In this document: piece by piece, positions 17,472-26,265 of the stretch | Layout of the letters: every line of letters begins with the position of its first letter | Numbering within the stretch: the stretch's first letter is position 1 | Assembly (NCBI GenBank): GCA_002840505.1 | Contig: PHBC01000002.1 | Coordinates: forward strand, 456,429 to 517,543 | Source: Deltaproteobacteria bacterium HGW-Deltaproteobacteria-2 | Lineage (GTDB): Bacteria; Desulfobacterota; Syntrophia; Syntrophales; Smithellaceae | DNA length: 61,115 bases | Direction of reading: 5' to 3' | Notes under the pieces: model-generated | The model's input: the letters and a program-made list of their open reading frames with translations, nothing else | What the model was told of the DNA's origin: nothing | Database searches by the model: none | Program-made: the position numbers and the translations under genes

Positions 17472-19346
17472 ATGGCGGGTCTTTGGTTTGATTTAAGAGA
17501 TATTAATTTCCAACTGTTTGAAGTATTCAAGATAAAAGAAACCTTACTGGGTAAGGGACGTTATGTGGACTTTGATGCTGATACGTGCAAGATGGCGCTT
17601 GACCAGGCTGCAAAATTTGCCGAGCTTGAGATTGCCCCTACTTATCCTGACGAAGTTCATCGTAAACCGATCGAAGCAACATATAAGGACGGCAAGGTAA
17701 CAACACCGGAAGCATACAAGAGACTGTGGAAACTTTATTGTGAAGCAGGTTACGTGGCTATGGCCGATCAGCCGGAAGTAGGCGGTCAGGGATTCCCGGC
17801 AATTATAGCAGCGTCCTGTGGCCATATGATGTTGTCCTGTAATCCGGCATTTATGATGTACCCCGGCGTTACTCACGGCGCGGCAAGACTGATGGAGGAT
17901 TATTTCCAACATCCTCTGCGTGATGTCGTTCTGCAAAAAATGTACAGTGGTGAATGGGCCGGCACAATGTGTCTGACCGAACCTGGCGCGGGCACCGATG
18001 TCGGTGCTTTAAAAACAACCGCCAAGAAAAATGCTGACGGCACTTACTCCATCGTGGGCACCAAGAGTTTTATTTCAGGCGGCGATCAGGATCTGTCTCC
18101 GAACATCATTCATCCGGTTCTGGCCAGAATCGAAGGTGATCCGAAAGGAACGCGAGGTATTTCCATTTTCATGGTTCCCAAAATCAGATTCAATGAAAAA
18201 GGCGAGTTGGGTGAATCAAATGATGTATACTGCAGCGGCATTGAAAGCAAAATGGGTATTCACGGCAGCGCCACCTGTACCCTTAATTTCGGCGACAACG
18301 GCAAATGTATCGGTCATATGATGGGTGAACAAGGCCAGGGTATGCCGATTATGTTCCACATGATGAACGAAGAGCGTCAGAACGTCGGCTTGATTGGCGC
18401 GGCGCTTGCCGGTGCGTCTTACCTTCATGCGCTCGATTATTGCAAACAAAGAATTCAGGGACAAAACGTCATCGCCATGGCCTTAAAGGATGAAAACGCT
18501 CCTGCCGTTCCCATCATTGATCATCCCGATATCCGCAGAATGCTGATCAAAATGAAGTCAATTTCAGAAGGTCTTCGCGCTTTGTGTCTGCTCTGCTATT
18601 TCTGCATGGATAATATGTTCAGCGCGATGTTCTCCGCTGTTTTAGACCCCAATGCCAATAAAGAAGAATTGGCAAAAGAGCAAGAGTACTGGGCAGGCTT
18701 GCTCGAAATTCTCACTCCCATAGTCAAATCCTACGCTACGGATATGGGCATGGTAGGTTGCGATCTGGCCGTGCAGAGTTACGGCGGTTACGGTTACTGC
18801 CGTGAGTATCCTGTTGAACAGATGATGAGGGATCAGAAAATCAACGCTATCTATGAAGGTACTAACGGTATTCAGGCTCTCGACCTTCTGGGACGCAAGC
18901 TGGGCATGAAAAAAGGTGCTTATTTCATCAGCCTGCTCAACTATACCAAAGATGCTATTGACGAAGCCGAGAAGATCGACGCTCTCAAGGGAGAAGCAGC
19001 CATCGTCAAAGATGCTTTGACTGCCTGCGGATTAACAGCCAAGGATTTTTCCAAGATGATTGGCACGACGCCTTTCGTTCCATTGATTGGAGCTTGCGAT
19101 TATCTTAACTGTCTGGGTGATGCTCTTGTTGGCTGGCTGCATCTCAGAATGGCAACTGAAGCCCTTAAGAAGTTCTTTGATGCGTCAACGAACGAAAAAG
19201 AAAAAGCTTTCTATCGTGGTAAGATCGAAGGAGCCAGGTTCTTCATTAATCGTATTACAGGACTTGTACCTGCCAAACTGGAAAATCTGAAAAAAGATGA
19301 ACAAAGTGCAATGAACATTCCAATAGAATCTTTCGTTGGTGAATAA
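17472..19346 (+). CDS. Acyl-CoA dehydrogenase, long type, copy 2
   Basis: 624 residues, a full-length paralogue of the gene before it with the same motifs: MCLTEPGAGTDVGALKTTA, GTKSFISGGDQDL, and NAIYEGTNGIQALDLLGRKL with catalytic Glu462. The length difference comes mainly from an 11-residue insertion around DPNANKEELAKEQEYW. Differences are spread over the whole gene, so the duplication is not recent. Two enzymes of this kind side by side suggest different chain lengths or different directions of the reaction (oxidation in syntrophic growth, reduction in synthesis). It is followed by a terminator much like that of copy 1. Confidence 0.95.
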   Translation: MAGLWFDLRDINFQLFEVFKIKETLLGKGRYVDFDADTCKMALDQAAKFAELEIAPTYPDEVHRKPIEATYKDGKVTTPEAYKRLWKLYCEAGYVAMADQPEVGGQGFPAIIAASCGHMMLSCNPAFMMYPGVTHGAARLMEDYFQHPLRDVVLQKMYSGEWAGTMCLTEPGAGTDVGALKTTAKKNADGTYSIVGTKSFISGGDQDLSPNIIHPVLARIEGDPKGTRGISIFMVPKIRFNEKGELGESNDVYCSGIESKMGIHGSATCTLNFGDNGKCIGHMMGEQGQGMPIMFHMMNEERQNVGLIGAALAGASYLHALDYCKQRIQGQNVIAMALKDENAPAVPIIDHPDIRRMLIKMKSISEGLRALCLLCYFCMDNMFSAMFSAVLDPNANKEELAKEQEYWAGLLEILTPIVKSYATDMGMVGCDLAVQSYGGYGYCREYPVEQMMRDQKINAIYEGTNGIQALDLLGRKLGMKKGAYFISLLNYTKDAIDEAEKIDALKGEAAIVKDALTACGLTAKDFSKMIGTTPFVPLIGACDYLNCLGDALVGWLHLRMATEALKKFFDASTNEKEKAFYRGKIEGARFFINRITGLVPAKLENLKKDEQSAMNIPIESFVGE

Positions 19347-19371
19347 AAACTCGTAAAAAGAGTAATTCTGT

Positions 19372-19403
19372 GCGGGGAGGTCTTAAAGCCTCCCCGCTTT
19401 TTT
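19372..19403 (+). terminator. Rho-independent terminator of acyl-CoA dehydrogenase 2
   Basis: Stem GCGGGGAGG (19372-19380) with CCTCCCCGC (19389-19397) and a T-run. The stem core equals that of the terminator at 17180, so the terminator was duplicated together with the gene. Confidence 0.95.
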
Positions 19404-19406
19404 ATT

Positions 19407-19530
19407 CCAATTTTAAAGGAATTTCCACCATATTGGCGAAAATTGTCAGCAATGTAAGATTCTATTTATTATGCGCTCTCCTTACGGAAATGCGCATCCG
19501 ATCAAAGCGCTATCTTTGATTTAGAACTGG
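19407..19530 (-). repeat. Small dispersed repeat, copy E (inverted, internally shortened)
   Basis: Matches the reverse complement of the element at 34058-34215. It begins CCAATTTTAAAGGAA, contains TTGGCGAAAATT, TTCTATTTATTATGCGC and ATGCGCATCCGATCAAA, and ends AGCGCT...TTTGATTTAGAACTGG. The middle ~40 bases of the fuller copy are missing. It sits between the dehydrogenase terminator and dciA. Confidence 0.65.
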
Positions 19531-19596
19531 ATTTTGATTTATGAATATTTATTTCAGTTTCTTGACCAATTATCTTATTTGTGCCAAAAGAAAAAA

Positions 19597-20097
19597 ATGC
19601 GAAGAAGAAAACAACAAACTCAGTTGCAATCAATAGGCGAAGTTTTATTTTCTGCCTTGAAGAAAAAGGGCCTGACCTTAAAAATCGAAGAAAATGCCCT
19701 GCTGAAACTTTGGCCTAAAGCTGTGGGACCGCAAATTGCTTCGAAAACACATCCAGATTGTTTACGAGGTGGTATCTTATTTGTTAAAACAGTTTCCTCA
19801 GTTTGGGTGCAACAACTTCATTTCATGAAAGAAGAAATTCGGGATAAATTAAACAAACTTGCCGGAAAAAATGTCATAAAAGAAATCCGCTTTTTGGTTG
19901 GCCACACACCCGTACAGGTAAAATCCGGAGAAAATATCTCTTCAACAAAAAAAATAGTATTGAAAGAAAGAGACAAAAAAATGATTGCTGACTGCACAGC
20001 GGCTTTAGCTGACCATGAATTGGCATCCATATTAAAGCGTATTATGCAAATAGAAATCAGTCGCCGCCGTCAGCTGGAAAAAGAGAAAGTTCGGTGA
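19597..20097 (+). CDS. dciA: DciA-family (DUF721) helicase-loading protein
   Basis: About 166 residues from the ATG at 19597. The DUF721/DciA pattern is visible: SIGEVLFSALKKKGL, LWPKAVGPQIASKTHP, GGILFVKTVSSVWVQQLHFMKEEIRDKLN and IKEIRFLVG. DciA is the ancestral bacterial loader of the DnaB replicative helicase. An in-frame TTG at 19534 would add 21 residues unlike the family, so the ATG is preferred although its ribosome-binding site is weak. Its 3' end overlaps the convergent methyltransferase by 41 bases. Confidence 0.8.
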   Translation: MRRRKQQTQLQSIGEVLFSALKKKGLTLKIEENALLKLWPKAVGPQIASKTHPDCLRGGILFVKTVSSVWVQQLHFMKEEIRDKLNKLAGKNVIKEIRFLVGHTPVQVKSGENISSTKKIVLKERDKKMIADCTAALADHELASILKRIMQIEISRRRQLEKEKVR

Positions 20098-20809
20098 AGA
20101 TACCTTCCATCTCCTGAGTATATTTTTTGTTTTGATCATAAATAAAAAGTGGTGATTCAATTTTTAGTTCTTCATGACCGCCGCTTTTCCCTTCCACCAA
20201 AACAAATTCCGCTTTAGAAAAATTATCAGAAAAAACCAACTTCATTTTTTTTGGTTCAATATCACTATCCCGGAAAAGACAAATAAGTTCAACTAATCGT
20301 TTTGCCGGATAAATAGTAAAAACGGTACCGGCAGGTTTAAGTAAATATTTTGCCGCGGTTAAGAAACATTTTAAAGAACCTTTTATTTCATGGCGGGCGA
20401 TGGCTTTTTCAGGATGTGGATTTATTCTGCCTGAATTCAATTTTCGATAAGGAGGGTTAAAGATTACTGTATCAAAGGAACGCGCCGGGAAGACGTTTTT
20501 TATATCACGTGCATCTCCGGAAAATATTTTAACACGGCTTTCCAATTCATTTATTCTTGTACTTTTTTCGGCGAGAGCCGCAATATTTTTCTGAATTTCC
20601 AAACCGGCGAAATTACTTTGAGGAAAACGCTTTGCCAGAATAAGGAGAATAATGCCGCTGCCACATCCTATATCAATAGCGCGGGCGCGCGGTTTTAAGG
20701 ATACAAAATGAGCAAGTAGAATTGAGTCCAGAGAAAATCTGTATCCTCGTTTGGTTTGAAAAACCCTTAAACGTCCTTCAAGAATTTCATCCAGGGTTTC
20801 TTCTTCCAT
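20057..20809 (-). CDS. tRNA1(Val) A37 N6-methyltransferase-like protein (TrmN6/YfiC family)
   Basis: 250 residues, class I SAM-dependent methyltransferase. It starts LDEILEGRLRVFQTKRGYRFSLDS, the typical beginning of the TrmN6/YfiC family. SAM motif I IDIGCGSGIILLILAKRFP follows, and the catalytic NPPY motif is in FDTVIFNPPYRK (about residue 120), which marks base-amino methylation. The ATG at 20809 is used; a TTG three codons upstream lies inside the repeat that abuts the gene. The last 41 bases overlap dciA tail to tail. Confidence 0.88.
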   Translation of the reverse strand: MEEETLDEILEGRLRVFQTKRGYRFSLDSILLAHFVSLKPRARAIDIGCGSGIILLILAKRFPQSNFAGLEIQKNIAALAEKSTRINELESRVKIFSGDARDIKNVFPARSFDTVIFNPPYRKLNSGRINPHPEKAIARHEIKGSLKCFLTAAKYLLKPAGTVFTIYPAKRLVELICLFRDSDIEPKKMKLVFSDNFSKAEFVLVEGKSGGHEELKIESPLFIYDQNKKYTQEMEGIFTELSLFPADGGD

Positions 20810-20812
20810 AAT

Positions 20813-20935
20813 TACCAAGTCGCCCTCATTCGCCTACCTTTGTTGGCATCGTCATCGGCTCCTCGACGTATGATAGTATACGACTGCGTCGCCTCTTCCT
20901 CGCCGCCGCGGTATACTTCTGACTGCAACTTGGTA
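20813..20935 (+). repeat. Small dispersed repeat, copy A
   Basis: Bounded by an 8-bp perfect inverted repeat, TACCAAGT (20813-20820) and ACTTGGTA (20928-20935). The interior (TTGTTGGC...CCTCGACGTATGATAGTATACG...CTTCCTCGCCGCCGCGGTATAC) matches the reverse complement of 35950-36040 and part of 48347-48415. It lies three bases before the start codon of the methyltransferase and so forms its 5' leader. Confidence 0.7.
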
Positions 20936-20959
20936 TCGAATTATAAATACAATTATTTT

Positions 20960-22201
20960 TCAATCCAGTTTATGAATAAAAATACCGCTACGCAGTTTCG
21001 GTTCAAACCACGTTGACTTCGGCGGCATTATTGCTCCGGCATCGGCAACTTTTATTATTTGTTCCATACTCGTGGGATAGAGAGAAAATGCAACGGCAAA
21101 GCCATCTTTGTTAACCAGCTTTTCCAGTTCATCCATCCCCCTTATGCCGCCGATAAATTTAATGCGGTCGTCTACGCGCGGATCTTTAATTCCTAAAACA
21201 GGAAACAGTAGATGATCCTGCAATATGGCTGCATCCAGACTGGCTACTGGATCGTTTTCGTTATAAACACCTTTTTTAATTGTTATTTTGTACCACTCAC
21301 CCCCCAAAAACATGCCGAAATCATGAAGTTTTTCGGGCGATCGGGCCGTGAAATTTTTACTAACCGTGAAGCAGGCACTGATTTTTTCGATAAATTCCCC
21401 TGGAGTCAGACCGTTCAAGTCCTTAACTGCGCGGTTATAATCCATAACTTTAAGTTGAGTGTGAGGGAAAAATACCGCCAGCACGGATTCATATTCTTTT
21501 CCAGAATCATTGGATTCATCCTGAGAACGTCTGTTTCTGGCAATTGTGGCGGCTGCGGCAGCGCGATGATGTCCATCGGCAATATAAAGAGATGCAACCT
21601 CAAAAAATTCTTTTCTGATTTTATCGATTCGTTTTGCGTCGTCTACAACCCAGGCTGTGTGTTTAACCCCGTCTTCCGCGGTGAAATCATATTCCGGAGA
21701 GGCTACCGTTATTTCATCTACAATCTTATTCAAATTCTTACGTTCCCGATAACTTATAAATACCGGGCCGGTTTGTGCATTGACTGTATCAACATGCCGG
21801 ATGCGATCTTCTTCCTTATCCTTTCTTGTCAATTCATGTTTTTTAATTTTTCCCGCATCATATTCGGATGCGCTCATCAATCCTACTATTCCTGTTTGCA
21901 CTTGAGAACCCATTTTCTGTCTGTAAATATAAAAACAGGGCGATTTGTCCTGTATCAGCACACCCTTTTCCAGCATTTGAATAAAGTTGCGTTTCGCTGT
22001 CTGATAAATAAGGTCGTCATTGCTTTTCGTATTATCGGGAACATCAATTTCTGATTTTTCCACATGCATGAAGCTCAAAGCGTTGCCCCAAACAGCTTTT
22101 TGTCCCTCTTCCCTGGTCATAACGTCATAAGGAAGCGCCGCGACCTGAGAAACGAATTTTTGTTGTGGTCGCACCGCTTTAAAAGGTAAAACTAATGCCA
22201 T
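20960..22201 (-). CDS. DUF1015 family protein
   Basis: 413 residues from the ATG at 22201, which has AGGAG 9 bases upstream. An earlier in-frame start would add 18 residues with no family likeness. It starts MALVLPFKAVRPQQKFVSQVAALPYDVM, the hallmark DUF1015 opening (P-F-x-A-x-R...A-x-P-Y-D-V). It also has LYIADGHHRAAAAATIARNR (conserved G-H-H-R) and ASLDAAILQDHLLFPVLGI towards the end. The family is soluble, widespread in anaerobes, and has no agreed function. The GHHR segment suggests phosphoryl-transfer or ParB-like chemistry (inference). Confidence 0.88.
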   Translation of the reverse strand: MALVLPFKAVRPQQKFVSQVAALPYDVMTREEGQKAVWGNALSFMHVEKSEIDVPDNTKSNDDLIYQTAKRNFIQMLEKGVLIQDKSPCFYIYRQKMGSQVQTGIVGLMSASEYDAGKIKKHELTRKDKEEDRIRHVDTVNAQTGPVFISYRERKNLNKIVDEITVASPEYDFTAEDGVKHTAWVVDDAKRIDKIRKEFFEVASLYIADGHHRAAAAATIARNRRSQDESNDSGKEYESVLAVFFPHTQLKVMDYNRAVKDLNGLTPGEFIEKISACFTVSKNFTARSPEKLHDFGMFLGGEWYKITIKKGVYNENDPVASLDAAILQDHLLFPVLGIKDPRVDDRIKFIGGIRGMDELEKLVNKDGFAVAFSLYPTSMEQIIKVADAGAIMPPKSTWFEPKLRSGIFIHKLD

Positions 22202-22293
22202 AATTAATAAACTCCTGTGTTTACTTTTCTTGCGAAATTGATAACATACTGTCATAATCTACACAATATAAAATTGAAAAGAAGGAAGAATAT

Positions 22294-22776
22294 ATGAAAA
22301 ATACTCTGGTTTTTATCCATGGTCTGGAAAGTACGGCTCAGGGCGCCAAAGGACAATTTTTTTCTCAATATTTCCCGGAAATGATTATTGAAGATTATAC
22401 GGGAGATTTTAACACACGTATGAAAAAACTAAATGGAATCCTTGCCGGAAAAACTGAACTGATAATTGTAGGGTCAAGTTACGGAGGTTTAATGGCAGTT
22501 CGCTATGCCATGGAAAATGAAAGCAAGGTGAAAAAATTGATATTACTTGCACCGGCTTTAAACCTTCCCGAATTCAAGTCCGGTACCTGTAAACAATTAA
22601 TAATTCCCGTTATCATATATCACGGAACCGGCGATGATGTTGTTAATCCCCAAATTGTGAAACAAATCGCAACAGAATATTTCAGCAATCTTGAACATCA
22701 TCTGGTTGATGATGACCATCCCCTGCATAAGACTTTTCCGCTGCTGGATTGGAAAAAACTTCTTACGTCCGTCTGA
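22294..22776 (+). CDS. Small alpha/beta-hydrolase (YqiA-like esterase)
   Basis: 160 residues, a minimal alpha/beta-hydrolase without lid: FIHGLESTAQGAKGQFF (oxyanion loop), nucleophile GSSYGGL (Ser about 63), acid HGTGDDVVNP, His in DDDHPLHK. Length and motif spacing recall the UPF0227/YqiA esterases. It is transcribed away from the DUF1015 gene (92-base gap). Confidence 0.8.
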   Translation: MKNTLVFIHGLESTAQGAKGQFFSQYFPEMIIEDYTGDFNTRMKKLNGILAGKTELIIVGSSYGGLMAVRYAMENESKVKKLILLAPALNLPEFKSGTCKQLIIPVIIYHGTGDDVVNPQIVKQIATEYFSNLEHHLVDDDHPLHKTFPLLDWKKLLTSV

Positions 22777-22883
22777 TAATTAAAATATTCTATAATAATG
22801 ACAGCCGCTTGCTTTAAATTACCTTGACAATCTTTTTCCGATATTTTAGTCTCTTACGCAAATTCTATCAGATTGATAATATT

Positions 22884-23294
22884 ATGTATTCGAAAAAAAT
22901 AGTAATCCGCTATACTCCGGACATAGTTCAACAGCCTGTAATTTATCAGCTTGTTAAACAATATGATCTTGTATTCAATATTTTGAAAGCAAGGATTTTC
23001 CCGCGCCGCGAGGGCGTCATAGTGCTGGAATTAAGCGGGTTAAAAGACAATTTCGATCAGGGAATTCGTTTCTTGAAGGAAATGGGTCTTAAAGTAGAAC
23101 CCCTGTCCAAAAGCGTAAGTCAAAACGCTGATAAGTGTGTTCACTGCGGTGCCTGTACCGCTTTTTGCCCCACAGGAGCGCTGGCTTTTGAAAAAGTATC
23201 CCTCAAGGTATTATTTGACGCCGAAAAATGCAACGGTTGTGAGCTCTGTGTCTCCGCCTGCCCGGTCCGCGCCATGGAAATCAATCTTCTTTAA
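22884..23294 (+). CDS. NIL-domain ferredoxin, 2[4Fe-4S]
   Basis: 136 residues from ATG 22884. Residues about 5-75 form an NIL domain (ferredoxin-like fold also found in methionine-transport ATPases). The C-terminal half has two Cys-x2-Cys-x2-Cys-x3-Cys clusters: CVHCGACTAFCPTGA and CNGCELCVSACPVRA. Such proteins occur in anaerobes and archaea near sulfur and methionine metabolism genes; no such gene is near here. It is convergent with the Fe-S protein downstream. Confidence 0.88.
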   Translation: MYSKKIVIRYTPDIVQQPVIYQLVKQYDLVFNILKARIFPRREGVIVLELSGLKDNFDQGIRFLKEMGLKVEPLSKSVSQNADKCVHCGACTAFCPTGALAFEKVSLKVLFDAEKCNGCELCVSACPVRAMEINLL

Positions 23295-23356
23295 TCGCTG
23301 CGAATACTCTTACCCTCACAATTGTGAATTAAGAATCTTCTATTAAGAATTGAAAT

Positions 23357-24568
23357 TTACAGAAGAGCGCTTTTGGAAACGCGTAGAAGATTCCATGCCA
23401 TATGGGGATGAACGAGTCGCCTGTAAAAAATGGAAAATGGTTTTGTCACATTATCGCCCAAGGCCAGTAGCACATTTTCGAGCAAGTAATGTGATTTGTA
23501 TCCGGGCTGGAAATAATAGTTCACTAAATGGCATCCAGGGCAATAGCTAATGATGTGTTTTTTTCCGCTGGCGGCTATGTCTTTCCGCTTGATTGAAGCC
23601 GCTCTCACGACGTTGGCGATTTTGCCGTCCGTATGTAATCCGCCATATCCGCAACAAAGGGCTTTTTCGCGATTATGCGGCATTTCGGAAATGCGCATGC
23701 CTATGGCGGTTGCAAGACGACGTACAGCATTCAAATAATCATCTCCGTTCTCGTATCCGAAACACGGATCTGATATGGCCGCGTCCATATTGACAGGTTT
23801 TGTAATACGGATGGAGCCTGTTTCTATCATATCCAGGAAATAGTCGTATATACTTATGACAGGGAACGGCACTTTCACGCCTAAAGTTTTGGGCATAATA
23901 CTGGTCAGTACTTTCTGACAATGTCCGCACCCCACGATGAGGCGCTCGAACCGGTTTTCCATAATACGATTCACGAACCTTTTCGCAATCCGGTAGCCTT
24001 CATCAAAGAGCCCCGCTTGTATAGCCCATACGCCACAACAATCGTCAGGGCCTCCGAATTTCGCTGCATTTCGAAGGGCATGGGATTCCTCTACTGCACG
24101 TGGCATCATTCGATCAGTACAACCTATCCAAAGAATGTCTTTACTCTTCTTGGGAGTCGCCCAATTGTGGAGGATTCTCTTATCCACTGTGCCAAGACCT
24201 TTGTATGCATCCCTAAAGAAATTTGCATTCCAACCTTCGACTCCCAAACCATTAATACTATACGCCATGGAAGAAGGAATTTTAATCTCTGCTCGCCGTT
24301 TATGTTCCAGACACTCACGCATTAGATAACTGGGATTGGCACCCACTGGACAGCGGTGGTCACATTTGCCACACCTGATACAGAAGCTAAGTTCCTGATA
24401 CCACTGGAGCTTTACCCTGATTTTTTTAACTATTTCCTTGGCCTGCACTGATGTAAAGTTTCCATATTTACATCCGACAAGGCATTTCCCGCATTGGTTG
24501 CATTTTTCAGCGGAGAATCCACGCCTAAACATCGCGCTTTCTTTTGTGAAAGAAGTTTCATTTTTCAT
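23357..24568 (-). CDS. (Fe-S)-binding CCG-domain protein, HdrD/GlpC-like
   Basis: 403 residues from the ATG at 24568. Two [4Fe-4S] clusters at the N-terminus (CNQCGKCLVGCKYG; CIRCGKCDHRCPVG) are followed by two cysteine-rich CCG regions: DDCCGVWAIQAG...VGCGHCQKVL and CCGYGGLHTDGK...SYCPGCHLVNYYF. This build is that of heterodisulfide-reductase subunit D, the GlpC/LutA-type electron carriers and relatives. No flavoprotein or membrane partner sits beside it. A role as an electron-transfer partner of acyl-CoA dehydrogenases is possible but not shown by context. Confidence 0.85.
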   Translation of the reverse strand: MKNETSFTKESAMFRRGFSAEKCNQCGKCLVGCKYGNFTSVQAKEIVKKIRVKLQWYQELSFCIRCGKCDHRCPVGANPSYLMRECLEHKRRAEIKIPSSMAYSINGLGVEGWNANFFRDAYKGLGTVDKRILHNWATPKKSKDILWIGCTDRMMPRAVEESHALRNAAKFGGPDDCCGVWAIQAGLFDEGYRIAKRFVNRIMENRFERLIVGCGHCQKVLTSIMPKTLGVKVPFPVISIYDYFLDMIETGSIRITKPVNMDAAISDPCFGYENGDDYLNAVRRLATAIGMRISEMPHNREKALCCGYGGLHTDGKIANVVRAASIKRKDIAASGKKHIISYCPGCHLVNYYFQPGYKSHYLLENVLLALGDNVTKPFSIFYRRLVHPHMAWNLLRVSKSALL

Positions 24569-24674
24569 GGTGGCGAGTATACGAAGAAGCTTTTTTCTTG
24601 TCAATGAATAATAACATCAAAATATGATGAACGGATTGTGTTTATATTGATTGATAAATAATTATTTCTTCCAG

Positions 24675-25589
24675 CTAATAACTCTTGCAACGCTCCTTGA
24701 GAGCAGCGATATCATCCGCTGTAAGTTCCAGCGAATCAGATTGAATTATAGGATACATTATAGATTCTTTATTTTTACTGTGATTTAAAGCGAGAGCGTG
24801 ACCAAATTCATGAGCAAGAACACGCACAAGCCTAAACTCGTTGTCATACTGATAAATAGTAATTGACCGCTTGCCGTTTTTGTATTCATAAAAACCTTCA
24901 CAAAACTCACGGCCTAATGTGTTTCCTATATTTTGCTGATCAAACAAATCCAGATTATTATTTGAAGCTATTTCATTGATTACAACTACCAAACTATTTA
25001 TTGTTTCCATCAATGCTTTTATTTCTTCCTGACGTGCATTCAGATTTTCGTGCGAAGAAGCTAATTCATCTTTTTCTTTCATCAGCCGTACATAAGTACT
25101 TTGCGGAGCCCCACCACGCCGGTTCCACGACTCAATCTCATTATTCAAGTCATTAGTTTTTCTATTATAATCATTAAGAATGCTATCAAACTCTACTCTT
25201 TTGGTCTCATATTCAGCGTTTAAACTTTTCAGACGTAATTTTAATTCTTCGTATGAGTTTCTGGAACGGTCCATTTTGTAATGGAGGTTCTTCAATCTGT
25301 CGGTAGCTTCCTGCCGATAATCGTAAATAATATTTACCTCTATCTCGCCATCAACATCCTCAAGGAATAAATCGCGATTAAACGGTTTTCCCCACATTGC
25401 CGTCGCCATTTTTACGGCTGCATTGAATTCTTCACGGCTTAGATTAAACCTTTCATCAATCTTGCCTAAACGGTAGGTTATTGGCACATTACAGGGATTA
25501 GAATTGTGAATAGAAATGAGAATCAGAACAATAAAGATAGCCAGTAATAATAAAAATACCCAGCTTATCGTTTTTGATGAAGTTGACAT
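24675..25589 (-). CDS. Membrane-anchored matrixin-like metalloprotease
   Basis: 304 residues. One transmembrane segment near the N-terminus (about 9-29), then a substrate-like region (ITYRLGKID...FNLSREEF), a long coiled coil (about 85-190), and the zinc site HEFGHALALNH (about 260) with a Met-turn in KESIMYPI. The H-E-x-x-H-x5-H plus downstream Met is the metzincin (matrixin, M10) signature. The coiled coil inserted between the first strands and the zinc helix is unusual. It is probably periplasmic, facing the envelope. The gene follows the small membrane protein by 27 bases and they form an operon. Confidence 0.85.
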   Translation of the reverse strand: MSTSSKTISWVFLLLLAIFIVLILISIHNSNPCNVPITYRLGKIDERFNLSREEFNAAVKMATAMWGKPFNRDLFLEDVDGEIEVNIIYDYRQEATDRLKNLHYKMDRSRNSYEELKLRLKSLNAEYETKRVEFDSILNDYNRKTNDLNNEIESWNRRGGAPQSTYVRLMKEKDELASSHENLNARQEEIKALMETINSLVVVINEIASNNNLDLFDQQNIGNTLGREFCEGFYEYKNGKRSITIYQYDNEFRLVRVLAHEFGHALALNHSKNKESIMYPIIQSDSLELTADDIAALKERCKSY

Positions 25590-25616
25590 ATTAGAGCATT
25601 GAAGAAAACCGGAGTA

Positions 25617-25967
25617 TTATTTCCCTGCTTGCTTGTTGGATTCTTTTAGTAATTTATTGACATCGCCAGGAACTTCCTTACTTTCTTTGTATAGCTCCTT
25701 GGTGTCTTTAAAAAAGCCCTTACTTTTATCCACTATTTCATTGGCACCGGACTTCATCATGTTAATTGATTTATCAATTTTTTCCGGCATTTTATTTGGA
25801 TCTTCCAGATAGTAATAACCGAAAGCCGCTAATAAAATTAGCAATAAGATCAACGCTAATTTAATCAAGCTTTTAAACATAAAATGCAGAATTAATATTA
25901 TAATGAAGACAACGATCATTATAAGTACTCCCGGGTGAGCAGATATATAACCGGTAATTGCATCCAT
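25617..25967 (-). CDS. Small membrane protein of unknown function
   Basis: 116 residues: two hydrophobic segments (about 13-30 and 33-52), then a charged helical tail rich in Lys, Glu and Asp. AAAGGAG precedes the ATG. It is first in the operon with the matrixin-like protease, so it may be its membrane partner (inference). The intergenic region to rnc (25968-26265) contains no gene. Confidence 0.7.
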   Translation of the reverse strand: MDAITGYISAHPGVLIMIVVFIIILILHFMFKSLIKLALILLLILLAAFGYYYLEDPNKMPEKIDKSINMMKSGANEIVDKSKGFFKDTKELYKESKEVPGDVNKLLKESNKQAGK

Positions 25968-26265
25968 TATAAAATCTCCTTTGCATTTGTCTGGTAAGAC
26001 CTAATTTATATTAATTTTATTATGAAATCCATTATTATTTAACCTTCATAATTTATCTGTTGCTTATCTGCGCTTTTTTTCGTATTTTATACAAATACAC
26101 AAAAGGATCATTTGTTTTATGTTTTTTAAATCAAAAGCTTAATGTCCCCTTGAAAAAGCAAAGAATAAAAAACCGGATATAATATAATTATTTTCACAGA
26201 TTTATTTGCCGGTTTTGCCGTGGGAAATATAACTCTTCTGGTTCAAACAAAGGAAAAGATCGTCA

